The notes beneath the pieces are model-generated. The model was not told the DNA's origin. It worked only from the letters and a program-made list of their open reading frames with translations, and did not search any database. DNA of 64,000 nucleotides from Marivivens sp. (GTDB lineage Bacteria > Pseudomonadota > Alphaproteobacteria > Rhodobacterales > Rhodobacteraceae): NCBI GenBank assembly GCA_024642115.1, contig JAHEBU010000010.1, positions 1-64,000 on the forward strand. Reading direction: 5' to 3'. The translations under genes and the position numbers were made by a program. This document shows positions 27,373 through 36,185 of the stretch, piece by piece. Position 1 is the first letter of the stretch, and every line of letters starts with the position of its first letter.

Positions 27373-27378
27373 ACGCAA

Positions 27379-27406
27379 AAGGGCGGGAGCTTTCGCCCCC
27401 GCCCTT
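27379..27406. terminator. Terminator between the protease gene and the DUF481 gene
   Basis: AAGGGCGGG (27379-27387) pairs with CCCGCCCTT (27398-27406) across a ten-base loop. The sequence goes on TATTTC on the plus strand, and an A-run precedes the stem, so it can serve both convergent genes. Confidence 0.8.
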
Positions 27407-27437
27407 ATTTCTCGGGAATGCAACTAACCGAGAGGTC

Positions 27438-28268
27438 TTAGTTGAAGTTGTAGACGACCGAAACGCCCAGCGTGTTCTCGCCGTTCTTGAGCGTGTTGAA
27501 GTCCGCCCCGCTGAAGTCCGACACATAGCTGGTGCGCAGCGACAGCGCATTGTTCAACGCCACGTTCAGCGCCAGTTCGTTGGTCGCGGTCACGTCAGCA
27601 TTCGATCCGATCAGCGTCAGGTCGTTCGTGATATAGACCGTATCGCTGATCTTTTGGCTGTAGTTGGCTTCGGCGCTGTAGGCGGCCTCGTTATACTTGG
27701 TGCCGTCGCCCAGTTCGATATAGCGATAGCCGGGGCCTGCTTTGACCGACAGCTGCGTCGTGTCAGTGTTCAGGATCCGGTAACCGACGCCAAAGCCGAC
27801 GAACGCGTCTTGCTTGTTGGCAGTAGCAATCGCCAGGTTGTCATAGTTCAGGTTGACGTTGGCATAGCCAAAGAAGCTCGGGTTGAAGTTGTGGTAGAAG
27901 TCATACCCGGCCAACAGCGTGTTCTTGTCTTCGACGTTGTTGGTCGAACCGTAAGTATAGGCAAGGTTGATTTCCGACCCGTTGGTGCCATCGAAGTAGC
28001 CATAGTTCATCCCGATGCCCAGGCTGACGACGTCGTCGGCAGTCGTGCTGTTGGACGAGGTATAGCGAAGGGCAACCGATCCATAAGTGCCCACGACACG
28101 GCCTTCGTTGCCAAAGGTGACATCGCGCTGGTCGTCAGCGATCGCATCGGTCACGGCGGTGACGCCATCAGAGGCGCTGGCGGTGCTGAAGGTGCTGGTC
28201 TGGGCCAGGGCGGCGCCTGCGATGGTGCTGGCAACGGCGGCGGCGACGAAAACGGAAATCTTTGTCAT
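27438..28268 (-). CDS. DUF481-type outer-membrane beta-barrel protein
   Basis: A 276-aa protein with a Sec signal (MTKISVFVAAAVASTIAGAALA). The mature part consists of alternating amphipathic strands with many Tyr, Asn and Thr, and a C-terminal VVYNFN end, as in outer-membrane barrels of the YdiY/salt-induced group (DUF481). AGGAGAGACCCAAC precedes the ATG at 28268. A Ser/Thr/Asp-rich linker follows the signal. The function of DUF481 porin-like proteins is not established. Confidence 0.82.
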   Translation of the reverse strand: MTKISVFVAAAVASTIAGAALAQTSTFSTASASDGVTAVTDAIADDQRDVTFGNEGRVVGTYGSVALRYTSSNSTTADDVVSLGIGMNYGYFDGTNGSEINLAYTYGSTNNVEDKNTLLAGYDFYHNFNPSFFGYANVNLNYDNLAIATANKQDAFVGFGVGYRILNTDTTQLSVKAGPGYRYIELGDGTKYNEAAYSAEANYSQKISDTVYITNDLTLIGSNADVTATNELALNVALNNALSLRTSYVSDFSGADFNTLKNGENTLGVSVVYNFN

Positions 28269-28655
28269 GTTGGGTCTCTCCTGAAACATGTAACAAGCGC
28301 TCAAAGTGCGATGCCGGTCACATAATCCCTTCCCAGCCATGCGCCATGGGAAACCCTCGATTCTGGCTTTTGGCTTTTTAGCTTTCGCTGCACCGCAACA
28401 TCGGCCAAACCTTGCCTATATTTAAGTAATTGAATTTATTATATATTGCAAAAAGCCGCCGATGGCTGAAACAACTCTTTTCAGGTTACCCCTTGTAATG
28501 CCCCAAGCGCGGCCAACCAAACCAGCGTTCAGCCAAGCTTGCATTGGTTGCATACCTACACGGGATTTTTACAAAATGTGTTCCCACCACCTGTCCCGGT
28601 GCGTCATTGGCATCCCAAACCCAATGAACTAGGCAGATTCCCGAAGGAGGCGAAA
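28269..28655. other. Divergent AT-rich control region
   Basis: No gene is supported. The 28405-28450 part is strikingly AT-rich against the GC-rich surroundings. On the minus strand it holds TATAAT (28443-28438), a likely -10 box for the DUF481 gene about 165 bases away. I cannot place a good -35. Promoter elements for the histidine phosphatase gene on the plus strand should also lie here. Confidence 0.45.
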
Positions 28656-29300
28656 ATGGGCGTCATCACATTAGTGCGGCACGGGCAGGCAAATTCGGCC
28701 GCTCAGGATGAAGCAGGGTATGATCGCCTGTCCGATCTGGGCCGTCAGCAGGCCGTCTGGTTGGGCGATCACCTGCGAAATCAGGGTGAAACATTTGACG
28801 TGATCCTGTCGGGTAGCCTGACCAGGCACCGTCAGACGGCAGAATCAATGGGTTTTGTCGCCGCCGATATTGATCCCCGCCTGAACGAAATGGACTATTT
28901 CAATCTCGGTCGCGCGTTGCATGACGTCCACGGCATCCCCATGCCCGGCCCCGAGGATTTTGCCAGCCACGTCCCCCAGGTGATGGAGGCTTGGCACCGG
29001 GCCGAGATCATGGGCAACGAAACCTTCTCCGGTTTCGAGGCCCGGGTGACCGGCGTGTTGCAAGAGGCCGCCGTGCCGGGCCGAAGGGTGCTGTGCGTCA
29101 CGTCGGGCGGGGTTATCGCAATGGTCCTGCGGCACCTGCTGGATCTTAGCCCACGCGGAATGGCCATGATCACGCTGCCGATCCTGAATACCTCGATCCA
29201 CCGGATCCACGTTATCGACCACGGCCCCATTCTGGGCGCTTTCAACGCTACGCCACACCTGGACCGGGCCGACCGCACCTATGCCCGCACCCATTTCTGA
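28656..29300 (+). CDS. Histidine phosphatase superfamily protein
   Basis: A 214-aa phosphoglycerate mutase-like phosphatase. The phosphate-accepting RHG motif is at residues 8-10 (ITLVRHGQANS), with the expected second Arg in GSLTRHRQTAE, Glu in LNEMDYFNL, and a distal region VLCVTSGGVIAMV in which the usual SHG is replaced by TSGG. Loss of the second His makes the catalytic status uncertain. A strong AAGGAGG site selects this start. It likely forms an operon with the GST and the saccharopine-dehydrogenase-like gene downstream. Confidence 0.88.
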   Translation: MGVITLVRHGQANSAAQDEAGYDRLSDLGRQQAVWLGDHLRNQGETFDVILSGSLTRHRQTAESMGFVAADIDPRLNEMDYFNLGRALHDVHGIPMPGPEDFASHVPQVMEAWHRAEIMGNETFSGFEARVTGVLQEAAVPGRRVLCVTSGGVIAMVLRHLLDLSPRGMAMITLPILNTSIHRIHVIDHGPILGAFNATPHLDRADRTYARTHF

Positions 29301-29310
29301 AAGACTGCCG

Positions 29311-29928
29311 ATGCTGACGCTATATTGTGCCCCCAATACGATCTCGGTCGCTGTCGCCGTCGGACTGGGCGAGGCGGGGCTGAGTTTCACGCCCGCGATC
29401 ATCGACTTCACAGCGTCCCAGCAGACGGGCGCGACCTACCTCGCCATCAATGCCAAGGGGCGGGTCCCGGCGCTGGATACACCGCAGGGCATCCTGACCG
29501 AAACCGGGGCGATCCTGGACTATATTGCCACCCTTGCCCCCGACCGCGCCTTGGTCCCCGCCGATCCCTTTGCCGCCGCCCGGATGCGCGAGTGCATGTA
29601 TTACCTCGCCAGCACCATGCATGTGAACCATGCGCACAAGCGGCGCGGTCATCGCTGGGCGGATCATCAGGCTTCGTTCGACGACATGATGGCCAAGGTG
29701 CCGCAGACGATGGCCGCCTCGTGCACCTATCTGGAACAAGCCCTGGCACTGTCCCCGTTTGTTCTGGGCGACCGGATCAGCATGGCCGACTGCTATCTCT
29801 ATCCCATCACGACATGGCTGGCGGGAGATGAGGTAGATATCGCCGCCTTTCCGAAGCTGGCGGGATTTGCCAAGAAAATGTCAGGCCGCGCGTCCGTCCG
29901 CGCCGTCCGCGATATGGGGTTGCTCTGA
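29311..29928 (+). CDS. Glutathione S-transferase family protein
   Basis: A 205-aa cytoplasmic GST. The N-terminal thioredoxin-like domain starts MLTLYCAPNTISVAVAVGL and contains the cis-Pro segment GRVPALDTPQG and the TETGAILDYIA motif that binds the gamma-Glu of glutathione. The C-terminal helical domain has the N-capping motif ISMADCYLYPI. I start at 29311; the alternative ATG at 29281 would overlap the phosphatase gene by 20 bases. The stop overlaps the next ATG (TGATG). The substrate is unknown. Confidence 0.9.
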   Translation: MLTLYCAPNTISVAVAVGLGEAGLSFTPAIIDFTASQQTGATYLAINAKGRVPALDTPQGILTETGAILDYIATLAPDRALVPADPFAAARMRECMYYLASTMHVNHAHKRRGHRWADHQASFDDMMAKVPQTMAASCTYLEQALALSPFVLGDRISMADCYLYPITTWLAGDEVDIAAFPKLAGFAKKMSGRASVRAVRDMGLL

Positions 29929-30968
29929 TGCATCTATGGGTCCGCGCCGAACAACGGCCACATGAACAACGGGTCGGGATCACGCCTGACGGGGTCGCCA
30001 CCCTGCGGCAGGCGGGGATTGACGTCACTGTCGAACGGTCATCCCAACGGGCAATCCCGCTGGATGGCTACATCGCCACCGGATGCGCCATCGCGTCCGA
30101 AGGATCATGGCCGGATGCCCCTCGCGACGCGGTGATATTTGGCCTCAAGGAACTGCCCGACGATGGCACGCCCCTGCCCCACCGGCACATCCTGTTCGGG
30201 CATGCCTACAAGGGGCAACCGGCGGGACAGCGGCTGTTGACCCGGTTTCAGGCCGGTGGCGGGGCGCTGTACGATCTGGAATACCTGACGGACGAGGCCG
30301 GGAGGCGGGTGGCCGCCTTTGGCTATTGGGCGGGATATGCCGGGGCGGCGGTCGCCGCCCTGTGCTGGATTGCCCAGCAGGGTGGCGGCATCTGCGATCC
30401 GGTGGCCACCTATTCCAGCGCCTCGTCCTTGGCCGATCACGTCAGGACCGGACTGGCCGGGGCCGCCCCCAGCGCCCTTATCATCGGCGCGTTGGGCCGG
30501 GTCGGCACCGGGGCGTCGGACCTGTGCACAGCGGTCGGCATTGTCCCAACCCGCTGGGACATGGCCGAAACCGCCAGGGGCGGGCCGTTTCCACAGGTGC
30601 TGGCGCACGACATCTTCCTCAACTGTATCCTTGCCCGCCCCGGCACGCCCGTCTTTGTCCCCGCCTCGACCAAGACCGACCCGCGCCGCCTGTCGGTGAT
30701 CGGCGACATCGCGTGTGACCCCGACAGCGACTTTTCCCCCATCAAGGTCTATGACCGGACAACGTCTTGGGACGCGCCCGCGCTTCGGGTCCACGACACG
30801 CCACCGCTGGACGTGACGGCCATCGACAACCTGCCGTCCCTGTTGCCGGTGGAAAGCAGCGAGGATTTCGCAGCCCAACTGTTGCCGCACCTGTTGACCC
30901 TGCCGCAGATCGACAGCGGGGTCTGGGGGCGGGCGCGGGCGCTGTTTGACGCTCAGCCCTTGCGGTAA
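29928..30968 (+). CDS. LYS1-type saccharopine dehydrogenase (L-lysine-forming) family
   Basis: A 346-aa enzyme of the alanine dehydrogenase/transhydrogenase-like fold, resembling fungal Lys1, which interconverts saccharopine with lysine and 2-oxoglutarate using NAD. Visible hallmarks: RAEQRPHEQRVGITPDG at the N-terminus, FGHAYKGQP, DLEYLTDEAGRRVAAFGYWAG, and the nucleotide-binding segment ALIIGALGRVGTG. Translation is coupled to the GST gene (TGATG). Lysine is made by the DAP route here (dapB at 50.4 kb), so this probably acts in lysine catabolism or on a related substrate. Its partner gene is not in the window. Confidence 0.88.
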   Translation: MHLWVRAEQRPHEQRVGITPDGVATLRQAGIDVTVERSSQRAIPLDGYIATGCAIASEGSWPDAPRDAVIFGLKELPDDGTPLPHRHILFGHAYKGQPAGQRLLTRFQAGGGALYDLEYLTDEAGRRVAAFGYWAGYAGAAVAALCWIAQQGGGICDPVATYSSASSLADHVRTGLAGAAPSALIIGALGRVGTGASDLCTAVGIVPTRWDMAETARGGPFPQVLAHDIFLNCILARPGTPVFVPASTKTDPRRLSVIGDIACDPDSDFSPIKVYDRTTSWDAPALRVHDTPPLDVTAIDNLPSLLPVESSEDFAAQLLPHLLTLPQIDSGVWGRARALFDAQPLR

Positions 30969-31276
30969 AGATCGTCCTCGGCGTCCTGGGCATCAATCCC
31001 CAGCGCCTCCAGCCCCGCCTCCAAGTGATCGGCCAGATGCGGCGATCCTTTCAGGTAGTCCGCTGTCGGGGTTGTCGCCTCGTCCCGGGCAGTCTGGATG
31101 GCGTCGTCCAGATCGGCCGCGTCATAGGTCCCGCGCCCGATCCAGAACAGGGCCACCAGACTGGCCTGTTCATCCTCGTTCAACGCCTCGATGAACGCGT
31201 CGAATTCGCGCTCTCCACGATCCTCGCGCGCCAGAATGATGATTTCCGCCACCTTGTCAGCTGAGATGTCGAGCAT
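30953..31276 (-). CDS. DUF3775 protein
   Basis: A 107-aa acidic cytoplasmic protein. MLDISADKVAEIIILARE, FIEALNEDEQASLVALFWIGRG and TADYLKGSPHLADHLEAGL match what I recall of DUF3775, a small alphaproteobacterial family of unknown function. AGGAC precedes the ATG. Its 3' end overlaps the convergent dehydrogenase gene by 16 bases. It stands alone upstream of the SDR operon end. Confidence 0.82.
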   Translation of the reverse strand: MLDISADKVAEIIILAREDRGEREFDAFIEALNEDEQASLVALFWIGRGTYDAADLDDAIQTARDEATTPTADYLKGSPHLADHLEAGLEALGIDAQDAEDDLYRKG

Positions 31277-31347
31277 GTCCTGCCCCCCTTATTTGCCTAT
31301 CCTGATCTCAGGCTAAGCACACAGGGGCATAAAAACCTTGATCCTGC

Positions 31348-32082
31348 TCAACCTTTGAACAGGCGGTAATAGGCCCAGTCGGGCAGGAACTGGCTCAGCC
31401 GGAAGAACCACGAAAACACCATCGGAAAGCTTTTCTTGAACGCGGTGTCATTCATGTGTTCGAACACCTCGCGCGCGGCGGCTTCGGGCTCCATGATGAA
31501 GGGCATGTTGAAATTGTTCTTGTCGGTCAACCGGGTCTTGATGAAACCGGGATTGACCAGCTGGACGTGGATGCCCGTCCCGCGCAGGTCGGCCTGCATG
31601 GATTCGGCGAGATACATGACCCCGGCCTTGGACGCCCCATAGCCGATGGCCCCTGGCAACCCGCGAAAGCCCGACAGCGACCCGGTCAGCACAATGTGCC
31701 CATGCCCGCGCGCCACCATGCCGGGGATCACCGCGCCCACCACGCGGGACGCGCCAACATAGTTGATCTCGGCCATCATCTCGGCCTTTTCGTTGTCCCA
31801 TTCGGTGGCCTTCATCGGCCAGTAGACGCCAGCCAGATAGACCAGCCCGTCGATCTGGCCCACCTCGGTCGCCGCTGCCTCGACCGCCTTGCGGTCGGCC
31901 ACATCGACGGTGACAAAGGATGCCTTGCCCGGCAGTTCGGCCACCAGCGATTTCAGCCGATCTTCGGACCGGGCCGACACGATCACCTCGGCCCCCGCGC
32001 GACTCAGATCATGGGCAAGCGCACGACCCAGCCCTTCGCTGGCACCGACGAGCCAGTATCGTTTGCCTTGCCAAATGGTCAC
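31348..32082 (-). CDS. Short-chain dehydrogenase/reductase, last gene of the RpoE-linked operon
   Basis: A 244-aa Rossmann-fold SDR. The cofactor motif GASEGLGRA, the NAG-like LVYLAGVYW, the catalytic Ser in LTGSLSG and YGASKAG (Tyr-x3-Lys) are all present; a C-terminal basic hydrophobic end could touch the membrane. The start is GTG, eight bases after AAGGAG. It is the last of five tightly packed genes divergent from rpoE-chrR. From memory, the R. sphaeroides counterpart is RSP_1087, also in an RpoE-controlled operon. The substrate is unknown, probably lipid-related. Confidence 0.88.
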   Translation of the reverse strand: MTIWQGKRYWLVGASEGLGRALAHDLSRAGAEVIVSARSEDRLKSLVAELPGKASFVTVDVADRKAVEAAATEVGQIDGLVYLAGVYWPMKATEWDNEKAEMMAEINYVGASRVVGAVIPGMVARGHGHIVLTGSLSGFRGLPGAIGYGASKAGVMYLAESMQADLRGTGIHVQLVNPGFIKTRLTDKNNFNMPFIMEPEAAAREVFEHMNDTAFKKSFPMVFSWFFRLSQFLPDWAYYRLFKG

Positions 32083-32093
32083 AGTCGTCTCCT

Positions 32094-32675
32094 TCAGGCC
32101 GCGCGGTCCAGTTGAGGGGCGGCATCACGCGGGCGCATGGTGGCGACAAGCTCGGCCACCTTGATCCCGTATTTGCGGAACTGGCTGCGGTTCATGATCG
32201 ACCCGTTGGGTGTCAGATACATCCAGTCCGTCGTATCCAGAACATGACCGCCCGCATCTGCGGTCAGCTTGATCCGGTAATTGAGCAGGACGGCCGATCC
32301 GGATTGCTGACCTGTCCCCGTGCCGATCACATCGGGCGCTTCTGCCCGGATCGACCCGTCATTGCCCAGTGTCAGCGTCCATTTCCTGTCTTGCACCGCC
32401 CCGCTGTCATAACGAAACCGTTCGGTCATGGTTCCGACATTGCCCTGCCAGGACGCCTCGAAATCGGCGACAAAGCGGGACGACACGCGGCCCGTCGGGC
32501 CAAAGATCACCCCTTCGCAGACAAGCGGCCCGTTGAACCGTTCACGAATGTCAAACGTCGGCCCCTCGGCATAGTCTTCGGGGCGCTGCGCCCAGAACGA
32601 AATGTATCTGCTTTGGGCAAACATTGCCGTAACGGCCAGAACCAGACCAATCACGATATAGGGCAGGATCGCCAT
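32094..32675 (-). CDS. DUF3833 membrane-anchored protein
   Basis: A 193-aa protein with one N-terminal helix (ILPYIVIGLVLAVTAMFA), no lipobox, then a lipocalin-like beta-rich domain: FNGPLVCEGVIFGPTGRV, VLDTTDWMYLTPNGSIMNRS. These match the DUF3833 pattern of family proteins that bind or handle lipids. It lies 3 bases after the MFS gene and 11 before the SDR gene, so it is co-transcribed. An outward-facing location is inferred. Confidence 0.85.
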   Translation of the reverse strand: MAILPYIVIGLVLAVTAMFAQSRYISFWAQRPEDYAEGPTFDIRERFNGPLVCEGVIFGPTGRVSSRFVADFEASWQGNVGTMTERFRYDSGAVQDRKWTLTLGNDGSIRAEAPDVIGTGTGQQSGSAVLLNYRIKLTADAGGHVLDTTDWMYLTPNGSIMNRSQFRKYGIKVAELVATMRPRDAAPQLDRAA

Positions 32676-32678
32676 GCC

Positions 32679-33908
32679 TCAGTCCTCCAGCGGGGTGGCG
32701 GCCAACAGGCCTATCGCCACAAGTTTCAAAACCGACGGCACCAGCGCATACAGGACCGTCAACATCGTCATGGCCGCAACAGGCGCATCCAGCGACCCCG
32801 CCACGAACCCCGACCGTTCCAGAAGCGGCAGCAGGATCGCCGCCGCAAAGGCCAAGGTCAGCTTGTTCATCAGAGACCAAAGCCCAAACCCCTGCCCCCC
32901 GTTGGGCGAAATCGCCGCCATCCGCCGGGCGAACATCGCCGGCAGCAGGGTGAGGTCGGCACCGATCGTCGCCCCTGACACTACGCAGATGATTGCGAAA
33001 GGGATCACATCGCCCCGCCCCAGCAGGAAGGTAAAGCCGAACGACACCACGGCCAGCACCATCGCCATCAGCAGCGTCCGCTTGGCCCCGATGGCCTTGG
33101 CCACCGCCGACCAGAACGGCGAGGAGATGGCAGCCGCCAGAAAGAACAGCACCAACAGCGGCCCCTCGGCCCCCGGCGCGCCCAGTCGGGTCTGCACATA
33201 AAACAGGAACATCGTGGACGACACCGCCAGCGGGGTCGCGTTGACCAATGCCAGAATCATCAGCCGCCGCGCGATAGGGTCGCCAAATATGACGCCGACC
33301 GGGGTCGGTGGCTCCAGTTCTGTTCGGCCCGTCCATTCGGGCCACATCACCAGCGCGGCCACCACGGCGGCCACGGCAAAGCCCCAGGCAAACACCGAAA
33401 ACGGCGCACTGACAGCGCCCATCAACAGTGTTGGCGTGACGGCCGCGACGCAGACGCCCAGCAAGGACCCGCTTTCCCGCCAGGCCGCCAACCGCGTGTG
33501 CCCGCCTTCGCGGGTGCCCACCTTGGCGATCCCTTGGGCGTAGAAGTTGATGCTCAGAAAACTGAACGATGTGAACAGGCCCGTGATCGTCAGCCCGAAC
33601 CACCAGACCGGAGAGATCGGCGGCGCCACCGCGAACAACCCCATCATCGACAGTGCCATCGTAACGGCGGCAAGGCTGACCCATACCGCCTTGGACCGGC
33701 CCAACCGCTCGCTGATCCAGCCCAGCGCCGGGTCCTGCAAAACGTCGAACAGGCGCAGCCCGAACAGGACCGCCCCGAGGGTCGTCAGGCTGATCCCATA
33801 GGTTTCGGCGTAATAGGTCGGCGCGTAGATATATATTGGCAGTCCAGCGGCCGAAATTACGCCGGCAAATACGGTATATGCGGGCAGGCGTTCGGACCAC
33901 GCACTCAC
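32679..33908 (-). CDS. MFS/GPH-type transporter of the RpoE-linked operon
   Basis: A 409-aa, twelve-helix transporter of the glycoside-pentoside-hexuronide (MelB-like) branch: LRLFDVLQDPALGWISERLG is the typical loop 2-3 signature, repeated in part at FFLAAAISSPFWSAVAKAIG. Start codon GTG overlaps the DUF1365 stop by four bases (GTGA). In R. sphaeroides the equivalent (RSP_1089, from memory) is induced by singlet oxygen through RpoE. A lipid or lipid precursor as cargo would fit the neighbours but is inference. Confidence 0.88.
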   Translation of the reverse strand: MSAWSERLPAYTVFAGVISAAGLPIYIYAPTYYAETYGISLTTLGAVLFGLRLFDVLQDPALGWISERLGRSKAVWVSLAAVTMALSMMGLFAVAPPISPVWWFGLTITGLFTSFSFLSINFYAQGIAKVGTREGGHTRLAAWRESGSLLGVCVAAVTPTLLMGAVSAPFSVFAWGFAVAAVVAALVMWPEWTGRTELEPPTPVGVIFGDPIARRLMILALVNATPLAVSSTMFLFYVQTRLGAPGAEGPLLVLFFLAAAISSPFWSAVAKAIGAKRTLLMAMVLAVVSFGFTFLLGRGDVIPFAIICVVSGATIGADLTLLPAMFARRMAAISPNGGQGFGLWSLMNKLTLAFAAAILLPLLERSGFVAGSLDAPVAAMTMLTVLYALVPSVLKLVAIGLLAATPLED

Positions 33909-34660
33909 CGGCTGACCTCATCGAGTGGCGGTTCGGGGCGGGGGCGATACGCCGCCCCCTTCCACCAGAGTTTCAGGGCCTGCCAATGGATCAGCGCCAG
34001 CACCCGGCGCGAACCGAACGGGCGGCGCAACACGGCCCGCAGGATCGACCCGTTGGTCAGTGGCCGCCTGTCCCCGGTCAGCGTGGCGATCAGCCCGCCG
34101 TTGCCTTGGGTATAGTCGATCCAGATCCCGACCCGGTCAGGCTGAATGTCGAACCGGAACACATACCCGCCCTCGACCGGCTGGAATGGCGAGACATGGA
34201 ATATCTTTTGCGCGGCGATGGTCCGGTCCTTGGTGATTTCGGACAGGTCGGGGTGATGGCACAGATAGGAATGGCGATCGCCAAAGGTGTTGGTCACCTC
34301 GGCAATGACCACGCGCAGGATGCCCGCATCATCGTGGCAAAGCCAAAAGCTGACCGGGTTGAACACGTGGCCCAGAACCTGAGGCTGGGCCAGCAACTTG
34401 ATTCGGCCCGACAGATCAATGGCATGAGCGGCCAGAACCTCGCGCACCCACGCGGCCCCGGTCCCCTGATGGGGCGGTCCGCCGTGATCGACGTCGTGCA
34501 ATGACATCACAGCGCGGCCATTGCGGGCAAACAGCGACGGAGCCTGCACATCGGCCTCGGCATCCAGCAGGACATAGTCGATAGAGTAGCGGAACGCGTT
34601 CTTGGTCGCCCCCCGCCGCCCGTGGTACGTCTCTCCCGCGATGTGCTGGACTTGGCTCAC
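33905..34660 (-). CDS. DUF1365 protein
   Basis: A 251-aa protein of the DUF1365 family: YSIDYVLLDAEADV, LAQPQVLGHVFNPVSFWLCH and EVTNTFGDRHSYL are the recognised segments. It nearly always occurs beside a flavin amine-oxidase-like gene and often a cyclopropane-fatty-acid-synthase-like gene, hence labels such as fatty acid synthesis protein. I place the start at GTG 34660, since it overlaps the upstream stop by four bases (GTGA); the longer frame lies inside the oxidase gene. Function is unproven; lipid modification is inferred. Confidence 0.88.
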   Translation of the reverse strand: MSQVQHIAGETYHGRRGATKNAFRYSIDYVLLDAEADVQAPSLFARNGRAVMSLHDVDHGGPPHQGTGAAWVREVLAAHAIDLSGRIKLLAQPQVLGHVFNPVSFWLCHDDAGILRVVIAEVTNTFGDRHSYLCHHPDLSEITKDRTIAAQKIFHVSPFQPVEGGYVFRFDIQPDRVGIWIDYTQGNGGLIATLTGDRRPLTNGSILRAVLRRPFGSRRVLALIHWQALKLWWKGAAYRPRPEPPLDEVSR

Positions 34661-35961
34661 TCGGCCGCCATATCCAGCCGCTCGACCGCGTTCAGGGCGG
34701 TGACGACATCGACGGCACTTGACAGACCGTCCTCGTGAAATCCGTTCTTCATCCAGGCCCCGCAGAACCATGTCCGGTTCGATCCATTCGTCGCGGCGGC
34801 CGCCTCCTGTGCAGCCAGCGCCCCCAGATCATAGACCGGATGATGCAGCGTGACCTCGTCCCAGATCAACTCTTCCCGGATGGGGCGGGTGGAATTGAGC
34901 GTGACCATCATCGGATCGGCCGTCAGCCAGGGTTGCAAAGAATTCATCCAGTAGGTCAGGTCGATCTTGTCGGTCTGTTTGGCCGCCGTTTCAGTATAGA
35001 CCCATGACGACCAGACAACACGACGGCGCGGCATGATCGACGTGTCCGAATGCAGGACGATGCGGTTGGGCTGATAGCGGATGGCGGACAGCATGTCGCG
35101 CTCGCCCGGCGTCGGATCGACCAGCAGGCGCAGGCCGATGTCAGAGTGGGTGGCAAAGACGACCTCGTCAAACCGGTCCCAGTCGGCCCCGCCCGTCTTG
35201 ACCTCGACCCCAAGGGGGGTGCGGCGCACGGCATCGACGGGGGTACCCAGTCGCATCTGCACGCTCCGCGCCTTCATTGAAGCGTCAAGGCGGCTGACAT
35301 AGGACGTGGATCCGCCCTGCACGGTGTACCACTGATGCTGGCCCGTGTGGTGCAACAGGGCGTGGTTTTCGAAGAACCGGATCATGGCATGGGCGGGAAA
35401 ATCCATGATCTTTTCGGTCGGTGTGGACCAGATCGCGCCTGACAGAGGCAACAGGTAGTAATCGCGGAAATAGTCGCCCGTTCCCAGTTTTTGCAACAAC
35501 CCATCGATGGTCAGTCCCGGTTCTTGAGACGCAGCAAGAGCGTTGGCATTGAAATGCAGAATGTCCCGAACCATGCGCAGGAACCTGGGGTTCGCCAGAT
35601 TGCGTTTCTGGGCAAACAGCGCGGCCAGACTGGCCAACCCGTATTCCAGCCGCCCACCGGCGATCGACGCGCCAAAGCTCATGTTGGATGGGACGACCGG
35701 CACATCAAGTTCCGCAAACAGCGCAGCAAGGTGCGGATAGTTGGCATAGTTGAATACGATAAAGCCGGTATCGACCGGCTGGTCGGCATTGGGGCCAGCC
35801 ATTCGGGTACGGGCATGTCCGCCCAGCCGCGGCTCGGATTCAAACAGGACCACCTCGTGATCGCGTGCCAGCATATGTGCCGCTCCCATCCCGGAAATGC
35901 CTGCGCCGATCACGGCTACTCGTCTGGGCGGCAGCCGCCCGGCGTCGATGAAACTTGTCAA
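34657..35961 (-). CDS. FAD/NAD(P)-binding amine-oxidase-like protein, first gene of the RpoE-linked operon
   Basis: A 434-aa flavoprotein with an N-terminal dinucleotide-binding motif VAVIGAGISGMGAAHMLA, LFESEPRLGGHART and a C-terminal FAD-closing segment WFCGAWMKNGFHEDGLSSA. The start is TTG at 35961, after a GGAG site. It heads a five-gene operon (FAD protein, DUF1365, MFS, DUF3833, SDR) divergent from rpoE. This order agrees, as I recall it, with R. sphaeroides RSP_1091-1087, known RpoE targets in the singlet-oxygen response, and work in that species links such genes to methylated and furan fatty acids. Which step it performs is not shown here. Confidence 0.88.
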   Translation of the reverse strand: MTSFIDAGRLPPRRVAVIGAGISGMGAAHMLARDHEVVLFESEPRLGGHARTRMAGPNADQPVDTGFIVFNYANYPHLAALFAELDVPVVPSNMSFGASIAGGRLEYGLASLAALFAQKRNLANPRFLRMVRDILHFNANALAASQEPGLTIDGLLQKLGTGDYFRDYYLLPLSGAIWSTPTEKIMDFPAHAMIRFFENHALLHHTGQHQWYTVQGGSTSYVSRLDASMKARSVQMRLGTPVDAVRRTPLGVEVKTGGADWDRFDEVVFATHSDIGLRLLVDPTPGERDMLSAIRYQPNRIVLHSDTSIMPRRRVVWSSWVYTETAAKQTDKIDLTYWMNSLQPWLTADPMMVTLNSTRPIREELIWDEVTLHHPVYDLGALAAQEAAAATNGSNRTWFCGAWMKNGFHEDGLSSAVDVVTALNAVERLDMAAE

Positions 35962-35993
35962 AACTGCTCCGCTTCCTCAGTCGTCTCTTGGCG

Positions 35994-36023
35994 TTGATAC
36001 GCAGGACTCGGTTTTCCGGATGA
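35994..36023 (-). promoter_or_regulatory. Possible RpoE promoter of the divergent operon
   Basis: On the minus strand TCATCC (36023-36018) is followed after 18 bases by TATCAA (35999-35994). It is close to the RpoE pattern seen before rpoE (TGATCC, 18 bases, TAAG..) at the -35 but weak at the -10. It would start transcription about 27 bases before the FAD gene. Confidence 0.4.
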
Positions 36024-36046
36024 CACAGCAAATTTCCAGCACGAAA

Positions 36047-36076
36047 TGATCCGTTCGCCAGCTTGCCGCGTAAGTG
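36047..36076 (+). promoter_or_regulatory. RpoE-type autoregulatory promoter of rpoE-chrR
   Basis: TGATCC (36047-36052), 18 bases, then TAAGTG (36071-36076). This equals the consensus I recall for R. sphaeroides RpoE (TGATCC, 18 bases, TAAGA-like). Transcription should start near 36083, which excludes the ATG at 36081 as the rpoE start and supports the TTG at 36186. Confidence 0.85.
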
Positions 36077-36185
36077 ATACATGTTGACCCTAGCTTACCC
36101 CTTGGACAAAGCTCATGCACTTGCAGGACTGCCGCCCTATGATGGCGGCGGACGAATTCGGCCTTTGTACGCAGGAGCACGTCGG

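Noticed and set aside
36081-36185. Upstream ATG at 36081 as the rpoE start
   Set aside because: It lies at the predicted transcription start of the RpoE-type promoter and has no ribosome-binding site; the extra residues do not fit the family.
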